Source of the DNA: CBDUXT01 sp965371245
GTDB lineage: Bacteria > Planctomycetota > Phycisphaerae > UBA1845
Assembly: GCA_965371245.1 (NCBI GenBank)
Contig: CBDUXT010000071.1
Span: forward strand, 1-32,303
Length of the DNA stretch: 32,303 nt
Reading direction: 5' to 3'
In this document: positions 16,616-24,972 of the stretch, in pieces
How the letters are laid out: each line of letters begins with the position of its first letter
Position numbering within the stretch: the stretch's first letter is position 1
Made by a program: the position numbers and the translations under genes
The notes under the pieces: generated by a model
Told to the model about the DNA's origin: nothing
Databases searched by the model: none
What the model saw: the letters and a program-made list of their open reading frames with translations, nothing else

Positions 16616-16745
16616 TCACGATTGCGGCTGAAACTGACGACTGTTGCTGCTGCGGCTAAACGAAACACCATGTTCCGTGGCGATACTGTTTACGAAAACC
16701 GAACGGCCCCCAGCGGCCACTCGCCGAAACGGTTGGTCTTATCAA
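16616..16745 (-). promoter_or_regulatory. Conserved upstream leader of paralog A
   Basis: This region aligns with 24146-24275 over its whole length (roughly 75 percent by eye). It includes a 34-base identical block at 16616-16649 that lies about 77 bases upstream of the start codon. Conservation is higher here than across much of the coding sequence, which suggests a shared promoter, operator or RNA leader. No known riboswitch was recognised. Confidence 0.55.
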
Positions 16746-16770
16746 CACAGTTCCCGCGTGCGCCACAGAG

Positions 16771-16800
16771 CCATGCCCGTGTGATCTCTCCCGGGCATGG
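16771..16800. repeat. Inverted repeat upstream of paralog A
   Basis: CCATGCCCG (16771-16779) and CGGGCATGG (16792-16800) form a perfect 9-base stem with a 12-base loop. It is not conserved in the leader of paralog B. Its role is unknown. Confidence 0.4.
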
Positions 16801-17192
16801 ACGCGTTTCGGCAGCCGGCGGCATCGCGGCTCTCAAGCACGCGCTTGTCCGCCTCCGTCGGACCGGCACCCCGGTCAGTCTTTCCGTTCGTCCAGTCTCC
16901 CCAGGCCGGCACTGGCGAGCGGTGGACACGCCCGCGCAATGCCAACCATAAGGAAGACACGAAACCAGTCGATGTCAGTGTCTTGCCACCATGCGTCCCC
17001 GGAGCCTCGGACGGCGGCTGGGTGTCCCAACCCGAACGGGCGGGACTGAACCAAGCCGGTACATCACAAGAACACCCGTTGCTCTGCTTTGCGCAACTCG
17101 TGCGCGCGGCGGTGGCGGCGGCCTTTCCGCCGGCTGAGCGTAAGGCTTCTTTCTGCGTTGCGGTCTGGATGAACCCGCGATCCGTTCCGTGT

Positions 17193-17211
17193 AGTGCCAC
17201 CGTCTGGCACT
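17193..17211. repeat. REP-like palindrome
   Basis: AGTGCCA and TGGCACT form a perfect 7-base stem around CCGTC. The AGTG/CACT outer ends recall the other palindromes in this window at 13682, 21368 and 21520. Confidence 0.4.
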
Positions 17212-17303
17212 GTGTCGTCAGGTGGATTCTGAACACGGCGTCGCCCGTGCGTCAACTCTGGTCCGCAAATACAGCACGCTTGGGACCGGCACGCCCGACC
17301 AAT

Positions 17304-17328
17304 TGCCCTAGGTCGATGGCCTAGGGCA
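17304..17328. repeat. Hairpin with 9-base stem
   Basis: TGCCCTAGG and CCTAGGGCA pair perfectly around a 7-base loop. No U run follows on either strand and no gene ends nearby, so it is listed only as a structural repeat. Confidence 0.4.
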
Positions 17329-17450
17329 CTTCCCTACTTGGGAGGGGCCGACCCGCCGCAACGAGTCATAATCGCCGTCGCCCCGCCGCCGCCGCCTGGG
17401 CGCGGAGGCGTCGGCGGACATGGAACGGAGCGCGAAAGAAAGGAGATGCT

Positions 17451-17476
17451 GATATTTAGGGATGATATTTAGGGAC
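17451..17476. repeat. Tandem 13-base direct repeat upstream of the sensor kinase
   Basis: Two adjacent copies of GATATTTAGGGAY are AT-rich in a GC-rich setting. Direct repeats spaced just over one helix turn suit side-by-side binding of a dimeric regulator, such as the FixJ-like protein encoded downstream. That link is inference. Confidence 0.45.
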
Positions 17477-17945
17477 TGGAGCGAGCTCGATGTCATGCGT
17501 AGCGGTTGAATCGGACGTTTTTTCGACAAATGCCCCGGAACAGGGATGCACAAGAAGAGGGGGGGGGCACTTCCAGCACGAGCGGCGGACCTCAGACGAT
17601 CGGGCGGATGGCAGCGTGGGTTGGCTGCGTGTGCTCTGTTTTTGAAAGGAACTTCAGAGATACTTTTGCTTGGAAGGGGCTCGGCGGGCTATGCTGCGTG
17701 GTCGGTATGCAGGACCGATACAAGTCCCTCCAGCGACGCGCGGCGCGCGACGAAGAATGGTCATGGTGGGGGCAGCTGGCGCGCGCCTCCGATCCCGGCC
17801 GCAACCTCCCCAAAACCTGAAACGGGTGCGCCCGGCGGCGGCACGCCAATTGCTCCACCTATGGGGAATCGACGGCAAAAGTCAGTTATCACCACCGCGC
17901 CCGGTAGTCACACCGGTGGACGGCATTTTCAGGATTCCAGGCAAG

Positions 17946-20204
17946 ATGGCGGGTCCAAACGGGAAGTTGCGAAACGGGTTCGATCAACCCCGGCGCGTCG
18001 GCGGGCCCTCCCAGCCGGGCTCGGCAAGGTCGCCGGCGCCGACACGCGAAGAACGGGTCGATATGGGACCCGGGTTTCCCGACGAGGGCGGGACCGGCGG
18101 CGGCCGTGTCGCCCGAAGTTTGCGTTCCATCCAATGGTTCAGCGCTGCGACGGCTCTGTTGATCGCGGTACTCGTCGTTTCGAGCTCGCACCATGAGCGC
18201 GACGCGGCCATCGATCAGCTGCGCGAACGCAATCGCCTGAAGATGCATGCCGTCAAGGATCACATCGAGAACTTTATCGAGGGAATCGAACTCTGCCTGC
18301 GCCTGATGAGCCAGTATCCGCAGGTTCTGAAGGAATCGGAAGAAGCCGACGAATACCTCCACGCCGTCTATCTGGCGAATCACGCGCGACATCAGTTGTC
18401 CGAGGTGTACATCATCAAGCCGGGGTTCGACGGCACGCGTGCGCCGTTCAAGGCGTTTGAAGACGGCGACGAAGAGTACGAATCCGACGACCACTCATTG
18501 GAGCGCGAGACGGAGGAATACGCGCTGCACGTTGAACACCTCCGCCGGTTTGCCGCGGATGACTCGCTGGAGCTGCTGATCAGCAAGCCCGTCGAACTTT
18601 GCGTTGGCAAGCAGGGGCGCGTGCTGTCGGTTCCGATTCGCAACAACGGTCAATTCCTCGGCCTCGTGGCGGGCATGGTTGCCTCGAGTGTCGTCTCCCA
18701 AACACTGGAGGAAGGCAGCCCCAAGCCCACGGCCGTGCTGTTGACGAGCGAAGACGGTAGCGCGGTGGGATGCACGGATTTTCCCCGACCGATGTATGCG
18801 TGGTTCCAAGACCGATTCAATCAACGGGGTGTCTCCAGCTTCTTCCGCGAGCGCGGCAACTCCTTTCAGGCCGGCAAGTACACGGCGCTGTGGATGGAGG
18901 TGGATTTCCCGGACGATGCCGATTGGCGCCTCGCATTTCTATATGACCAGACCAGCTCATTGGCGGCCATCGGGGTAAGTAGCGAGGTCGCGGGCTGGGG
19001 CACGGCGGCCATGGTGCTGCTGCTCGGTGGGGCGGTGATGACTCTGTGCCGGGCGATGCGAGCGCTCGAACGAAGCGAAGAGCGAGCGCGAAAGCAGTTT
19101 GTGGAAGTCAAGCACATCTACAACACATCGCCGGTGGGGCTGTGTTTCTTGGACCGCGAGCTGCGGTTCGTTCGGATCAATGAACAACTGGCGGCGGCCG
19201 GCGGCCGGTCGGGGTCGGAGTACATCGGGAAGGCGTTCCGAGACGTGTTCCAGGACATCGCGTCACAGGTCGATGCGATGCTGGCCGGCGTCCTGACGAC
19301 GGGCGAGTCGGTGTCGCACGTTGAGGTTCATCGGATCACGCCCTCGCAGGAACAGCTTGTGTGGTTGATGAGTTTTCACCCAATCAAGTCGGACGAGGAT
19401 TGTGTCTTCGGGATGGGGGTCGTGGTCCAGGACATCACCACGCGTGTTCGGGCCGAGGAACAGGCCCGACAACGCCTTGCGGACCTGGCGCACGTGACGC
19501 GCGTAGGCACGATGGGCGAGATGGCGACGGGATTGGCCCACGAGCTCAACCAGCCGCTCGCGGCGATTGTCAACTACGTTCAGACGTGCGCGCGGCGGAT
19601 TCGTTCGGGGCGCGGCGGCCCGGAGGAGCTCCTCGATGACATTGAACAGGCCGCGGCCCAGGCCCAGCGGGCGAGTGAAATCATCGAACACTTGCGCCGG
19701 GTGGTTCGCAAGCGAGAGCCCTGCCCCGCAAGAACTGATATCAACAAAATCGTTCGCGAGGCGGCGGACCTGATGGAGTTCGAGACCCGCCCGAACGGTG
19801 TGGAGCTGCACTTCGAGCTGGAAGAGTTCCTCCCATCGGTGACAGCGGACGCCATTCAGATCGAACAGGTCATCGTGAACCTGATGCGCAACGGTCTGGA
19901 GGCGTTGCAAGAGAGGGAACCGCACGACCGGCGACTCGAGATTCGCACGACGCGCAGAACCCCGGGCGCTGTGGAATTGGCAATTCACGACACGGGATCG
20001 GGCCTTTCAGGCAATGCGTTGGAACGCGTCTTCGATCCATATTTCACGACCAAGCCCAATGGCATGGGGATGGGGCTGTCGATCAGCCGCTCGATTATCG
20101 AGGGACACGGGGGTCGGCTGTGGGCGACGCCGGGCGCGGATCGCGGGACGACGTTTCGGTTTACCCTTCCCGCCGATCAAGGAGGAGTGAAGCATGCACG
20201 CTGA
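17946..20204 (+). CDS. FixL-like membrane sensor histidine kinase with PAS domain
   Basis: This 752-residue kinase (with this start) should phosphorylate the downstream FixJ-like regulator. Membrane segments at about 62-80 and 349-370 bracket an extracytoplasmic sensor domain of Cache-like length. A PAS domain follows (NTSPVGLCFLDRELRFVRI). The H-box is GLAHELNQPLAAIVNY with H532. The ATPase domain has the N-box NLMRNGLEAL (N649), DTGSGLSG (D682), FDPYFTTKP and the GMGMGLS lid. The start is uncertain: ATG 17946 has a weak AGGA 11 bases upstream, ATG 18063 lacks a ribosome site, and an earlier ATG at 17670 gives an implausible extension. The PAS lacks an obvious heme-binding histidine context, so oxygen sensing should not be assumed. 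Confidence 0.88.
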   Translation: MAGPNGKLRNGFDQPRRVGGPSQPGSARSPAPTREERVDMGPGFPDEGGTGGGRVARSLRSIQWFSAATALLIAVLVVSSSHHERDAAIDQLRERNRLKMHAVKDHIENFIEGIELCLRLMSQYPQVLKESEEADEYLHAVYLANHARHQLSEVYIIKPGFDGTRAPFKAFEDGDEEYESDDHSLERETEEYALHVEHLRRFAADDSLELLISKPVELCVGKQGRVLSVPIRNNGQFLGLVAGMVASSVVSQTLEEGSPKPTAVLLTSEDGSAVGCTDFPRPMYAWFQDRFNQRGVSSFFRERGNSFQAGKYTALWMEVDFPDDADWRLAFLYDQTSSLAAIGVSSEVAGWGTAAMVLLLGGAVMTLCRAMRALERSEERARKQFVEVKHIYNTSPVGLCFLDRELRFVRINEQLAAAGGRSGSEYIGKAFRDVFQDIASQVDAMLAGVLTTGESVSHVEVHRITPSQEQLVWLMSFHPIKSDEDCVFGMGVVVQDITTRVRAEEQARQRLADLAHVTRVGTMGEMATGLAHELNQPLAAIVNYVQTCARRIRSGRGGPEELLDDIEQAAAQAQRASEIIEHLRRVVRKREPCPARTDINKIVREAADLMEFETRPNGVELHFELEEFLPSVTADAIQIEQVIVNLMRNGLEALQEREPHDRRLEIRTTRRTPGAVELAIHDTGSGLSGNALERVFDPYFTTKPNGMGMGLSISRSIIEGHGGRLWATPGADRGTTFRFTLPADQGGVKHAR

Positions 20205-20859
20205 GGGGACCGTGTTCATTGTCGATGACGACGACGCCTTTCGCGACTCGCTACACGGGTTGCTTGAGTCATCGGACTTCATCGCGGAATCGTATGGCAG
20301 CGCCGAGGCGTTCCTGGACGCGCACCATTCCGAACGCCCGGGCTGTCTGATCCTCGACATCCGGATGCCCGGGATGACCGGCATCGAGTTGCAGGAGAAA
20401 CTCGCGCGTGAGGACGTCGGGACACCGGTGATCATCATCTCGGGGCACGGGGAGGTCGAGACGGCCGTCCGGGCCATGCAGACAGGCGCGGTTGATTTCA
20501 TCAAGAAGCCCTATGACGTGACGCACCTGTTGGACCGCATCCATCAGGCCCTGCAACTCGACGCCCGGATGCGGCGGGAAAAAGTGCGGCAGGCCGACGT
20601 CGATGCCCGCCTGTCGCGTCTGACGCCGCGCGAACGTGAAGTGATGCAAAGGCTGGCGAGCGGCCAGACGCCCAAAGAGATCGCGTTCGCGTTGGGCGTC
20701 AGTCGAAAAACGGTCGATGTTCATCGCGGCCACATCATGGCCAAGCTCGGCATCGACTCACTGATCGACCTGGCGCGAATGGTCCAGGTTTCAGGGTTCA
20801 CCAGCCCTCCCGTGTTCCCGGCAGAAACGCGATCCGGCAACGATTCGGCCTTTGTGTAA
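20194..20859 (+). CDS. FixJ-family response regulator (receiver + LuxR-type HTH)
   Basis: This 221-residue regulator has a receiver domain with the acidic pocket in VDDDDAFRDSL (D11, D12), phospho-acceptor D55 in CLILDIRMPG, S83 in IISGHGE and a conserved Lys in DFIKKPYD. The C-terminal LuxR/FixJ helix-turn-helix at about 140-200 reads LTPREREVMQRLASGQTPKEIA and SRKTVDVHRGHIM. ATG 20194 has GGAGGAG six bases upstream and overlaps the kinase end by 11 bases, so the pair is translationally coupled. Phosphorylation would normally drive dimerisation and promoter binding. The flanking divergently placed paralogs are candidate targets by position only. Confidence 0.94.
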   Translation: MHAEGTVFIVDDDDAFRDSLHGLLESSDFIAESYGSAEAFLDAHHSERPGCLILDIRMPGMTGIELQEKLAREDVGTPVIIISGHGEVETAVRAMQTGAVDFIKKPYDVTHLLDRIHQALQLDARMRREKVRQADVDARLSRLTPREREVMQRLASGQTPKEIAFALGVSRKTVDVHRGHIMAKLGIDSLIDLARMVQVSGFTSPPVFPAETRSGNDSAFV

Positions 20860-21089
20860 CTCCGGTCCCCGGCGGGGTCAGCTAAATGCCGCAGCTGCTC
20901 TCCGACACCGGCGTTTGGTAGCGCCGAAACCGTGCAATTCGCGCTGCGCCCCCCCCCCTCGCCATCACGTGCGCAGATCGACACCCGCGGCATTGTCTTA
21001 AGCCGAGCCGCGCTACCGATGATGCAACCCACCGCCTCGCGGGATCGCGTTGACCTTCCCACGCTCCGGTGACTCCTCATCGCGTTCAG

Positions 21090-21291
21090 CCGGCGAGTTG
21101 CAATCTCGGATCAGGAACCCAGGGGCATGCTCCTCAGGAAACGCCGTGACGATCTGTTGAGCGGTCCACTCGGCCGTCGGATGGGCTGTTACGTTGGAGT
21201 GGACGACTTCTCACCGGTCGTGAGGCAGCACCACAAAGGCCAACCGCACTCGAACTGTGGCCGTGCCGACGGCGAAAAAGTCGATGCCAAC
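21090..21291 (-). pseudogene. Integrase-core transposase remnant with in-frame stop
   Basis: A single minus-strand frame reads VGIDFFAVGTATVRVRLAF, VVLPHDR, a TGA stop (21211-21213), then EVVHSNVTAHPTAEWTAQQ, IVTAFPEEHAPGFLIRD. This is the middle of a DDE integrase-core transposase: the first catalytic Asp is in GIDFF and the second would be in LIRDRD, here LIRDC. The stop replaces an arginine codon (CGA to TGA) and homology fades after the second Asp, so it is a dead fragment. Confidence 0.82.
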
Positions 21292-21367
21292 TCGACGATC
21301 AACTAGGCCTGTTCATCGGCCACAGGAGGTCGGACGGGGCCGCTCCGCGTTCCACGGCGCAAGGAGT

Positions 21368-21402
21368 GAGTGGTGCGTGCCTGCCCCAGGCACGTACCAC
21401 TC
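21368..21402. repeat. REP-like palindrome with 15-pair stem
   Basis: The two arms (21368-21382 and 21388-21402) pair at 14 of 15 positions, with the remaining pair G-U in plus-strand RNA, around a GCCCC loop. The outer sequence GAGTGGT is shared with the next palindrome. It lies 191 bases beyond the stop of paralog B. Confidence 0.55.
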
Positions 21403-21519
21403 GGTGACAGGAAATTGATAAAGTTTGCGCCGAACCCTTACATAATGTGCAATACCAAGTTCTTCGCGATGTCGCCCACGCCGGCCATGCGATACCCCAT
21501 GGCGTGCCAGAAACCCGAA

Positions 21520-21558
21520 GGGAGTGGTCTACGGCCCTCGTAGGCCTAGACCACTCCC
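21520..21558 (-). terminator. Strong hairpin after paralog B (terminator or REP-like palindrome)
   Basis: GGGAGTGGTCTA (21520-21531) and its exact complement (21547-21558) make a perfect 12-pair stem, extended by an inner GGCC/GGCC stem with a one-base bulge. It begins 35 bases past the stop of the gene ending at 21593, the same relative place as the hairpin after paralog A. There is no U tract. Confidence 0.55.
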
Positions 21559-21592
21559 ACTGGGGACTTCCATAGCCTGTTTTCCGCTCAGA

Positions 21593-24076
21593 CTACTTTA
21601 TCTCAAAACAACCGACGCAATTCAGGGATCCACCCAGGGTTGACTGCACCAACAGGCTGACTGAATCGTCGCCATTGGGGTTGGGGCAGTTGTTGGATCG
21701 ACACTGAACTCGCCAGTCGCCGAGCGCGTCAACCGCGGCGATACCGATGATGTTGGCGTCCAATGGCGAGTCCAACCACACTGTCACGGTGTGCCCCGGA
21801 CCAGCAATCGAGCTGGTGCCTTCGACACGCCATTCGCCTTTATCCTCTTTGTACTCTGCTCTTGTGATGGCGAGCGCGTCTGCTCCCACAGGATCACCAG
21901 CGGTGATGTCCACGGTATCCGCCGCACTCGAACCACCCGGGCCCGTGACCACCAGTGAGAAGGTGAGTGGTTGCGGTACGCTCGGGAAAATGAACGCCGG
22001 GTCCGGTCGGTTCAGGTCACACGCGATACTGGTGTCGAGACTGCCGTCCGGTTGGAGGCAACCCAGAGTGACGCCCACCGGCGCCGTCCAGGAGAATGTA
22101 TCGATCAGACCCTGAGACGCGCCGCCGTCCAGTTGGACCAACTCGCTCGTGAAGACCGTTACATCGGCTCCGGCGTTGGCAATTGGAGCACCCACCGGTG
22201 CGGTTACGCTCACGAGATCCGAGGAGGGATCACCTAGACCGGAAACGGTCAGCTTGAACGTGACGGTACCACCTTCCAAGGGGAAGTCAAACGTGGTTGT
22301 TGGGCTGCTTGGAGTTGCCAAGGTCGTGGTGGGACCAGCAGTCTGAACCCAACTGTAATCCAGCTGGAAGCCCACTGATCCACTACCATCCAGAGTCACA
22401 CCACCGGTAGGAAAGTCGATGAAGACCTCGTCACCACCTGCAAGGGCTACGATTGTATTGGTGACCGTAGCCGCGTCCATGCTTGATTCCAAGTTGATAT
22501 CCGTGACGGTCAGCGTAAAGGTGAGCATGGCGTCGGTGGATGGGAAGGTGAAGCTTGGGGTCGCGGTATCGGCTCCGGTCATTACGACGAACGGCGTTCC
22601 ACCCGTTTGCGTCCAACTGTACGTAAGATCCAGACCCACGGAACCGCTTCCATTCAGGGTAACAGGCGATCCGGTCGCGACGACCGATAGACCACCTGCC
22701 ACCGCAATCACTTCAGGCACGGCCCCCACGACCGTCACAGGTATAGTAGAAGAACCTCCACCAGTCGAATCGATGCTGATTGCTTCGGGCGGTACGGCGA
22801 CACCCAGGATGTCAAACGTGCCCGAGGCGCTCAACGCGTCGAGTCCCAGCGACAGCGCAGTGCCGCTGGTGTCCGAATCGCTGGAGCTCGCCTGCACCGA
22901 TAGCGTCTGCGTATCGGCGTTGTAGCTGGCCTGTGAGATGACCACGCTGTCGGTTAAGGCAGCTATGGAGATTGCCGGCGGATCGTCCGTCAGGTTCGTG
23001 ACCGTGATCGTGGAAGGCACGACAAATGCACTGGGCTCCACGAAGTGGGCGAAATACTTACCCGTGCCATCCGTAACCATCGTGGTCGTAGGGAGGCCTG
23101 CTCCGCTCAACTCGAGGATCTGTCCCTGAAGTGACTCCGCCCAGACGTTGATCTGCGTGGATTGACCATCTCTGTTGTAGGTTGCACGAGTGACTTTTCC
23201 GCCGAATCGTGTAGCGAACTTGCCCAATAAGGCGAAGCCGTGGGTCTCGATGCAGTCCGTGGTGGCGATCGGGTCGGGACCGAGCGTAGGATCGGCGCAG
23301 AGATTGGCTGCACCGGGGTCGCCGATGCCCGGACCTTCAATTCTGAAGACCTCGGCGATGCCATCGTTGTCCGTATCGATCAGGTCTTCACCGACGCAGA
23401 AATCGCCCAAGAACCGGGGATCGGGTACGGGTGACAGCACGGTCGGGAACACGCCGAAGTTGGCTTTAAGTGGATCGGCCAGCTCTTGGCCCTTCCAGAG
23501 GAAAATGTCGTTGGACATATTGATGCCGCGTGGACCCGCTCCATCGGCGGTGATAGTAACCTGACCATACGGATGCGTGATGGTATAGGTCTCTCCACCG
23601 ATGACATTGTCGATCCTGATCCGCAGCCGCGAGAAGACGATCTGTTCACCATCCTGAACGGTGCCAAGCCCATCGAAGGCAGCCTCCAGTGCGAGCACCA
23701 GCAATGCATTTCCGCCGTTATTCGTGTCCAGTAACGCGTCCGCCGCGAAGTAAAACGCTTCTTCCGGGAAGTTGTCCGGGAAGGAGATAGGCGACGCCGG
23801 GTCCGGCAGGTCAAGGGCGGGATCAATACAGGTCGGGCAGGGAACCAGGGGATCCAGTGGGTCGATGATACCCTGTGTATCGAAACAGATCTCCATGATC
23901 ACACCGTTCGCATCCTCCGCCCAAATGGGATATCCAAAAGCGGGATCAGTGGGACCAAACCGCGCGATTGACGTTGGCTCATTGGTCTGGAAATCCTGCG
24001 CGTGGGCGGCCGATGCACAACCGACGGTCAGCACCCCCACCATAACAAATTGTCCGAATCTTGATGTCCCTGTCAT
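21593..24076 (-). CDS. Large secreted protein with PKD/Ig-like repeats, paralog B
   Basis: This 827-residue protein has a signal peptide (MTGTSRFGQFVMVGVLTVG, cleavage after SAAHA). It has the same conserved N-terminal region as paralog A (RFGPTDPAFGYPIWAEDANG, CPTCIDPALDLPDP, DGLGTVQDGEQIVFSR) and PKD/REJ-like repeats (LTYSWTQTGGTPFVV, LDYSWVQTAGPTTTL, FSWTAPVG). Both paralogs end with a similar C-terminal module (SSIAGPGHTVTVWL, STLGGSLN). ATG 24076 is favoured because the signal peptide begins there and GGAAG lies upstream; a start at 24124 adds 16 hydrophilic residues. Function is unknown; an extracellular adhesive or matrix role is a guess from architecture. Confidence 0.85.
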   Translation of the reverse strand: MTGTSRFGQFVMVGVLTVGCASAAHAQDFQTNEPTSIARFGPTDPAFGYPIWAEDANGVIMEICFDTQGIIDPLDPLVPCPTCIDPALDLPDPASPISFPDNFPEEAFYFAADALLDTNNGGNALLVLALEAAFDGLGTVQDGEQIVFSRLRIRIDNVIGGETYTITHPYGQVTITADGAGPRGINMSNDIFLWKGQELADPLKANFGVFPTVLSPVPDPRFLGDFCVGEDLIDTDNDGIAEVFRIEGPGIGDPGAANLCADPTLGPDPIATTDCIETHGFALLGKFATRFGGKVTRATYNRDGQSTQINVWAESLQGQILELSGAGLPTTTMVTDGTGKYFAHFVEPSAFVVPSTITVTNLTDDPPAISIAALTDSVVISQASYNADTQTLSVQASSSDSDTSGTALSLGLDALSASGTFDILGVAVPPEAISIDSTGGGSSTIPVTVVGAVPEVIAVAGGLSVVATGSPVTLNGSGSVGLDLTYSWTQTGGTPFVVMTGADTATPSFTFPSTDAMLTFTLTVTDINLESSMDAATVTNTIVALAGGDEVFIDFPTGGVTLDGSGSVGFQLDYSWVQTAGPTTTLATPSSPTTTFDFPLEGGTVTFKLTVSGLGDPSSDLVSVTAPVGAPIANAGADVTVFTSELVQLDGGASQGLIDTFSWTAPVGVTLGCLQPDGSLDTSIACDLNRPDPAFIFPSVPQPLTFSLVVTGPGGSSAADTVDITAGDPVGADALAITRAEYKEDKGEWRVEGTSSIAGPGHTVTVWLDSPLDANIIGIAAVDALGDWRVQCRSNNCPNPNGDDSVSLLVQSTLGGSLNCVGCFEIK

Positions 24077-24145
24077 TGTGTTTGCTTCCTTTCGCTTTCC
24101 CTTGTGCGTGCCGGCGCGCGCCACACGCGCACACCTTCCAACTCG

Positions 24146-24275
24146 TCACGATTGCGGCTGAAACTGACGACTGTTGCTGTTGTGGCTGTGCGAAACACCT
24201 TGTGCTGTCGCGGGTTTGTTTCAGAAACTCGTACGGCCCTCAGCAGCCACGCGCCGAAAGGTCGGTATACTCATC
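24146..24275 (-). promoter_or_regulatory. Conserved upstream leader of paralog B
   Basis: This is the counterpart of 16616-16745. The 34-base identical block is at 24146-24179, about 70 bases upstream of the start codon. Distance from the block to the start is nearly the same in both genes, as expected for a promoter or an mRNA leader element. Confidence 0.55.
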
Positions 24276-24532
24276 AACCAGTCGCCGCGTGTCTCACCGT
24301 TCGCCGGAGCGGGGTCGCCTGCGCGACGCGCGTACGCGCTCCCCGGTCCTACCAGGACAAGACACTCATAGATTCTGAACTCGGCCGGAGGTGTGGGTAT
24401 TTTTCCCGCAATCTGACTCGGGGCGGATCGACTGTTGGATAGGCAAGGAGCGTGCCACGTCCGAAACCTCTCTCGCCGGTCCGAGAACGGGTTGAGACCG
24501 AGAATGTGGCATCCTCGCGCCTTACGCGACCG

Positions 24533-24578
24533 CGATCACTCACATTTCAGCACACTACGCCGATTCCTCATATTTCAG
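24533..24578 (-). mobile_element. Possible IS21-type element end
   Basis: On the minus strand two 18-base direct repeats, CTGAAATRTGAG followed by two variable bases and ATCG (24561-24578 and 24533-24550), are spaced 28 bases apart and agree at 15 of 18 positions. IS21-family ends carry multiple such internal repeats, and the neighbouring GTGTGCTGAAA context fits my memory of that family. No istA or istB gene remains, so only a scar is present if this is right. Confidence 0.35.
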
Positions 24579-24834
24579 TCCGGATTATCGGACAGAGGAA
24601 GGCATGGCGTGCGCCGATTCCAAGCCGATCCAACACAGGGCAGGGTTCCAGTGAGAGGGTAGGCGAGAGTCGAACTGGTATCGACCGGGTCTTGGGTTGA
24701 GCCTGATGGATGGGTGCGCTCGCCGGGCCCAAGTGCATCTGGCGCTGTTTGCGAAAAGATGGGCGCCGTTTCGGTCCGACCGCTCCATTACGGTGGCGGC
24801 TCGCTAAGACAGCCTTGGCGGCGGCCCGGTGTCT

Positions 24835-24867
24835 GAAAACGTCGCGGTACCTTACTGGAAACGGTAC
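24835..24867. repeat. Dispersed 33-base repeat, copy 2
   Basis: It matches 1691-1723 at 28 of 33 positions, with the identical 16-mer at 24849-24864. In this copy GGTACC on the left and GGTACC on the right flank the core, making it partly palindromic. Confidence 0.55.
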
Positions 24868-24972
24868 CCAACTGTGTACGCCGGGTGTTGGCGACGAGTT
24901 TCCATGATGTTAGGGAGGGCTGGGTGATGATGCCTGCGCGGCGATGTCAGAGCCACACCTTCCACGGACCGC

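Larger units (their letters stand above)
16801..17945. other. Gene-poor 1.1 kb gap before the sensor kinase
   Basis: I see no protein I can support here. The open frames on both strands have no recognisable domain and no good ribosome site. What can be seen are two further hairpins (17193-17211 and 17304-17328), a 13-base tandem repeat at 17451-17476 and a run of nine G at 17559-17567. The kinase promoter should lie in the right-hand part. Confidence 0.5.
20860..21592. other. Gap with transposase debris and palindromes
   Basis: No intact gene is seen. A run of ten C lies around 20949-20958, a decayed transposase at 21090-21291, and two strong palindromes at 21368-21402 and 21520-21558. A frame of 119 codons at 20721-21080 on the minus strand has no recognisable content. 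Confidence 0.5.
24276..24972. other. Gap with insertion-sequence debris
   Basis: No supportable gene. The gap contains a pair of direct repeats resembling an IS21-type terminus (24533-24578) and the second copy of the 33-base dispersed repeat (24835-24867). Open frames here lack recognisable domains. Confidence 0.45.

Noticed and set aside
16742..17324. Two opposing frames of about 165-175 codons in the gap
   Set aside because: Neither has a recognisable domain, signal peptide or ribosome site; both carry the odd composition of non-coding GC-rich DNA.
17670..17945. N-terminal extension of the kinase
   Set aside because: Pro/Arg-rich, no domain and no ribosome site; homologous kinases begin close to the first membrane segment.
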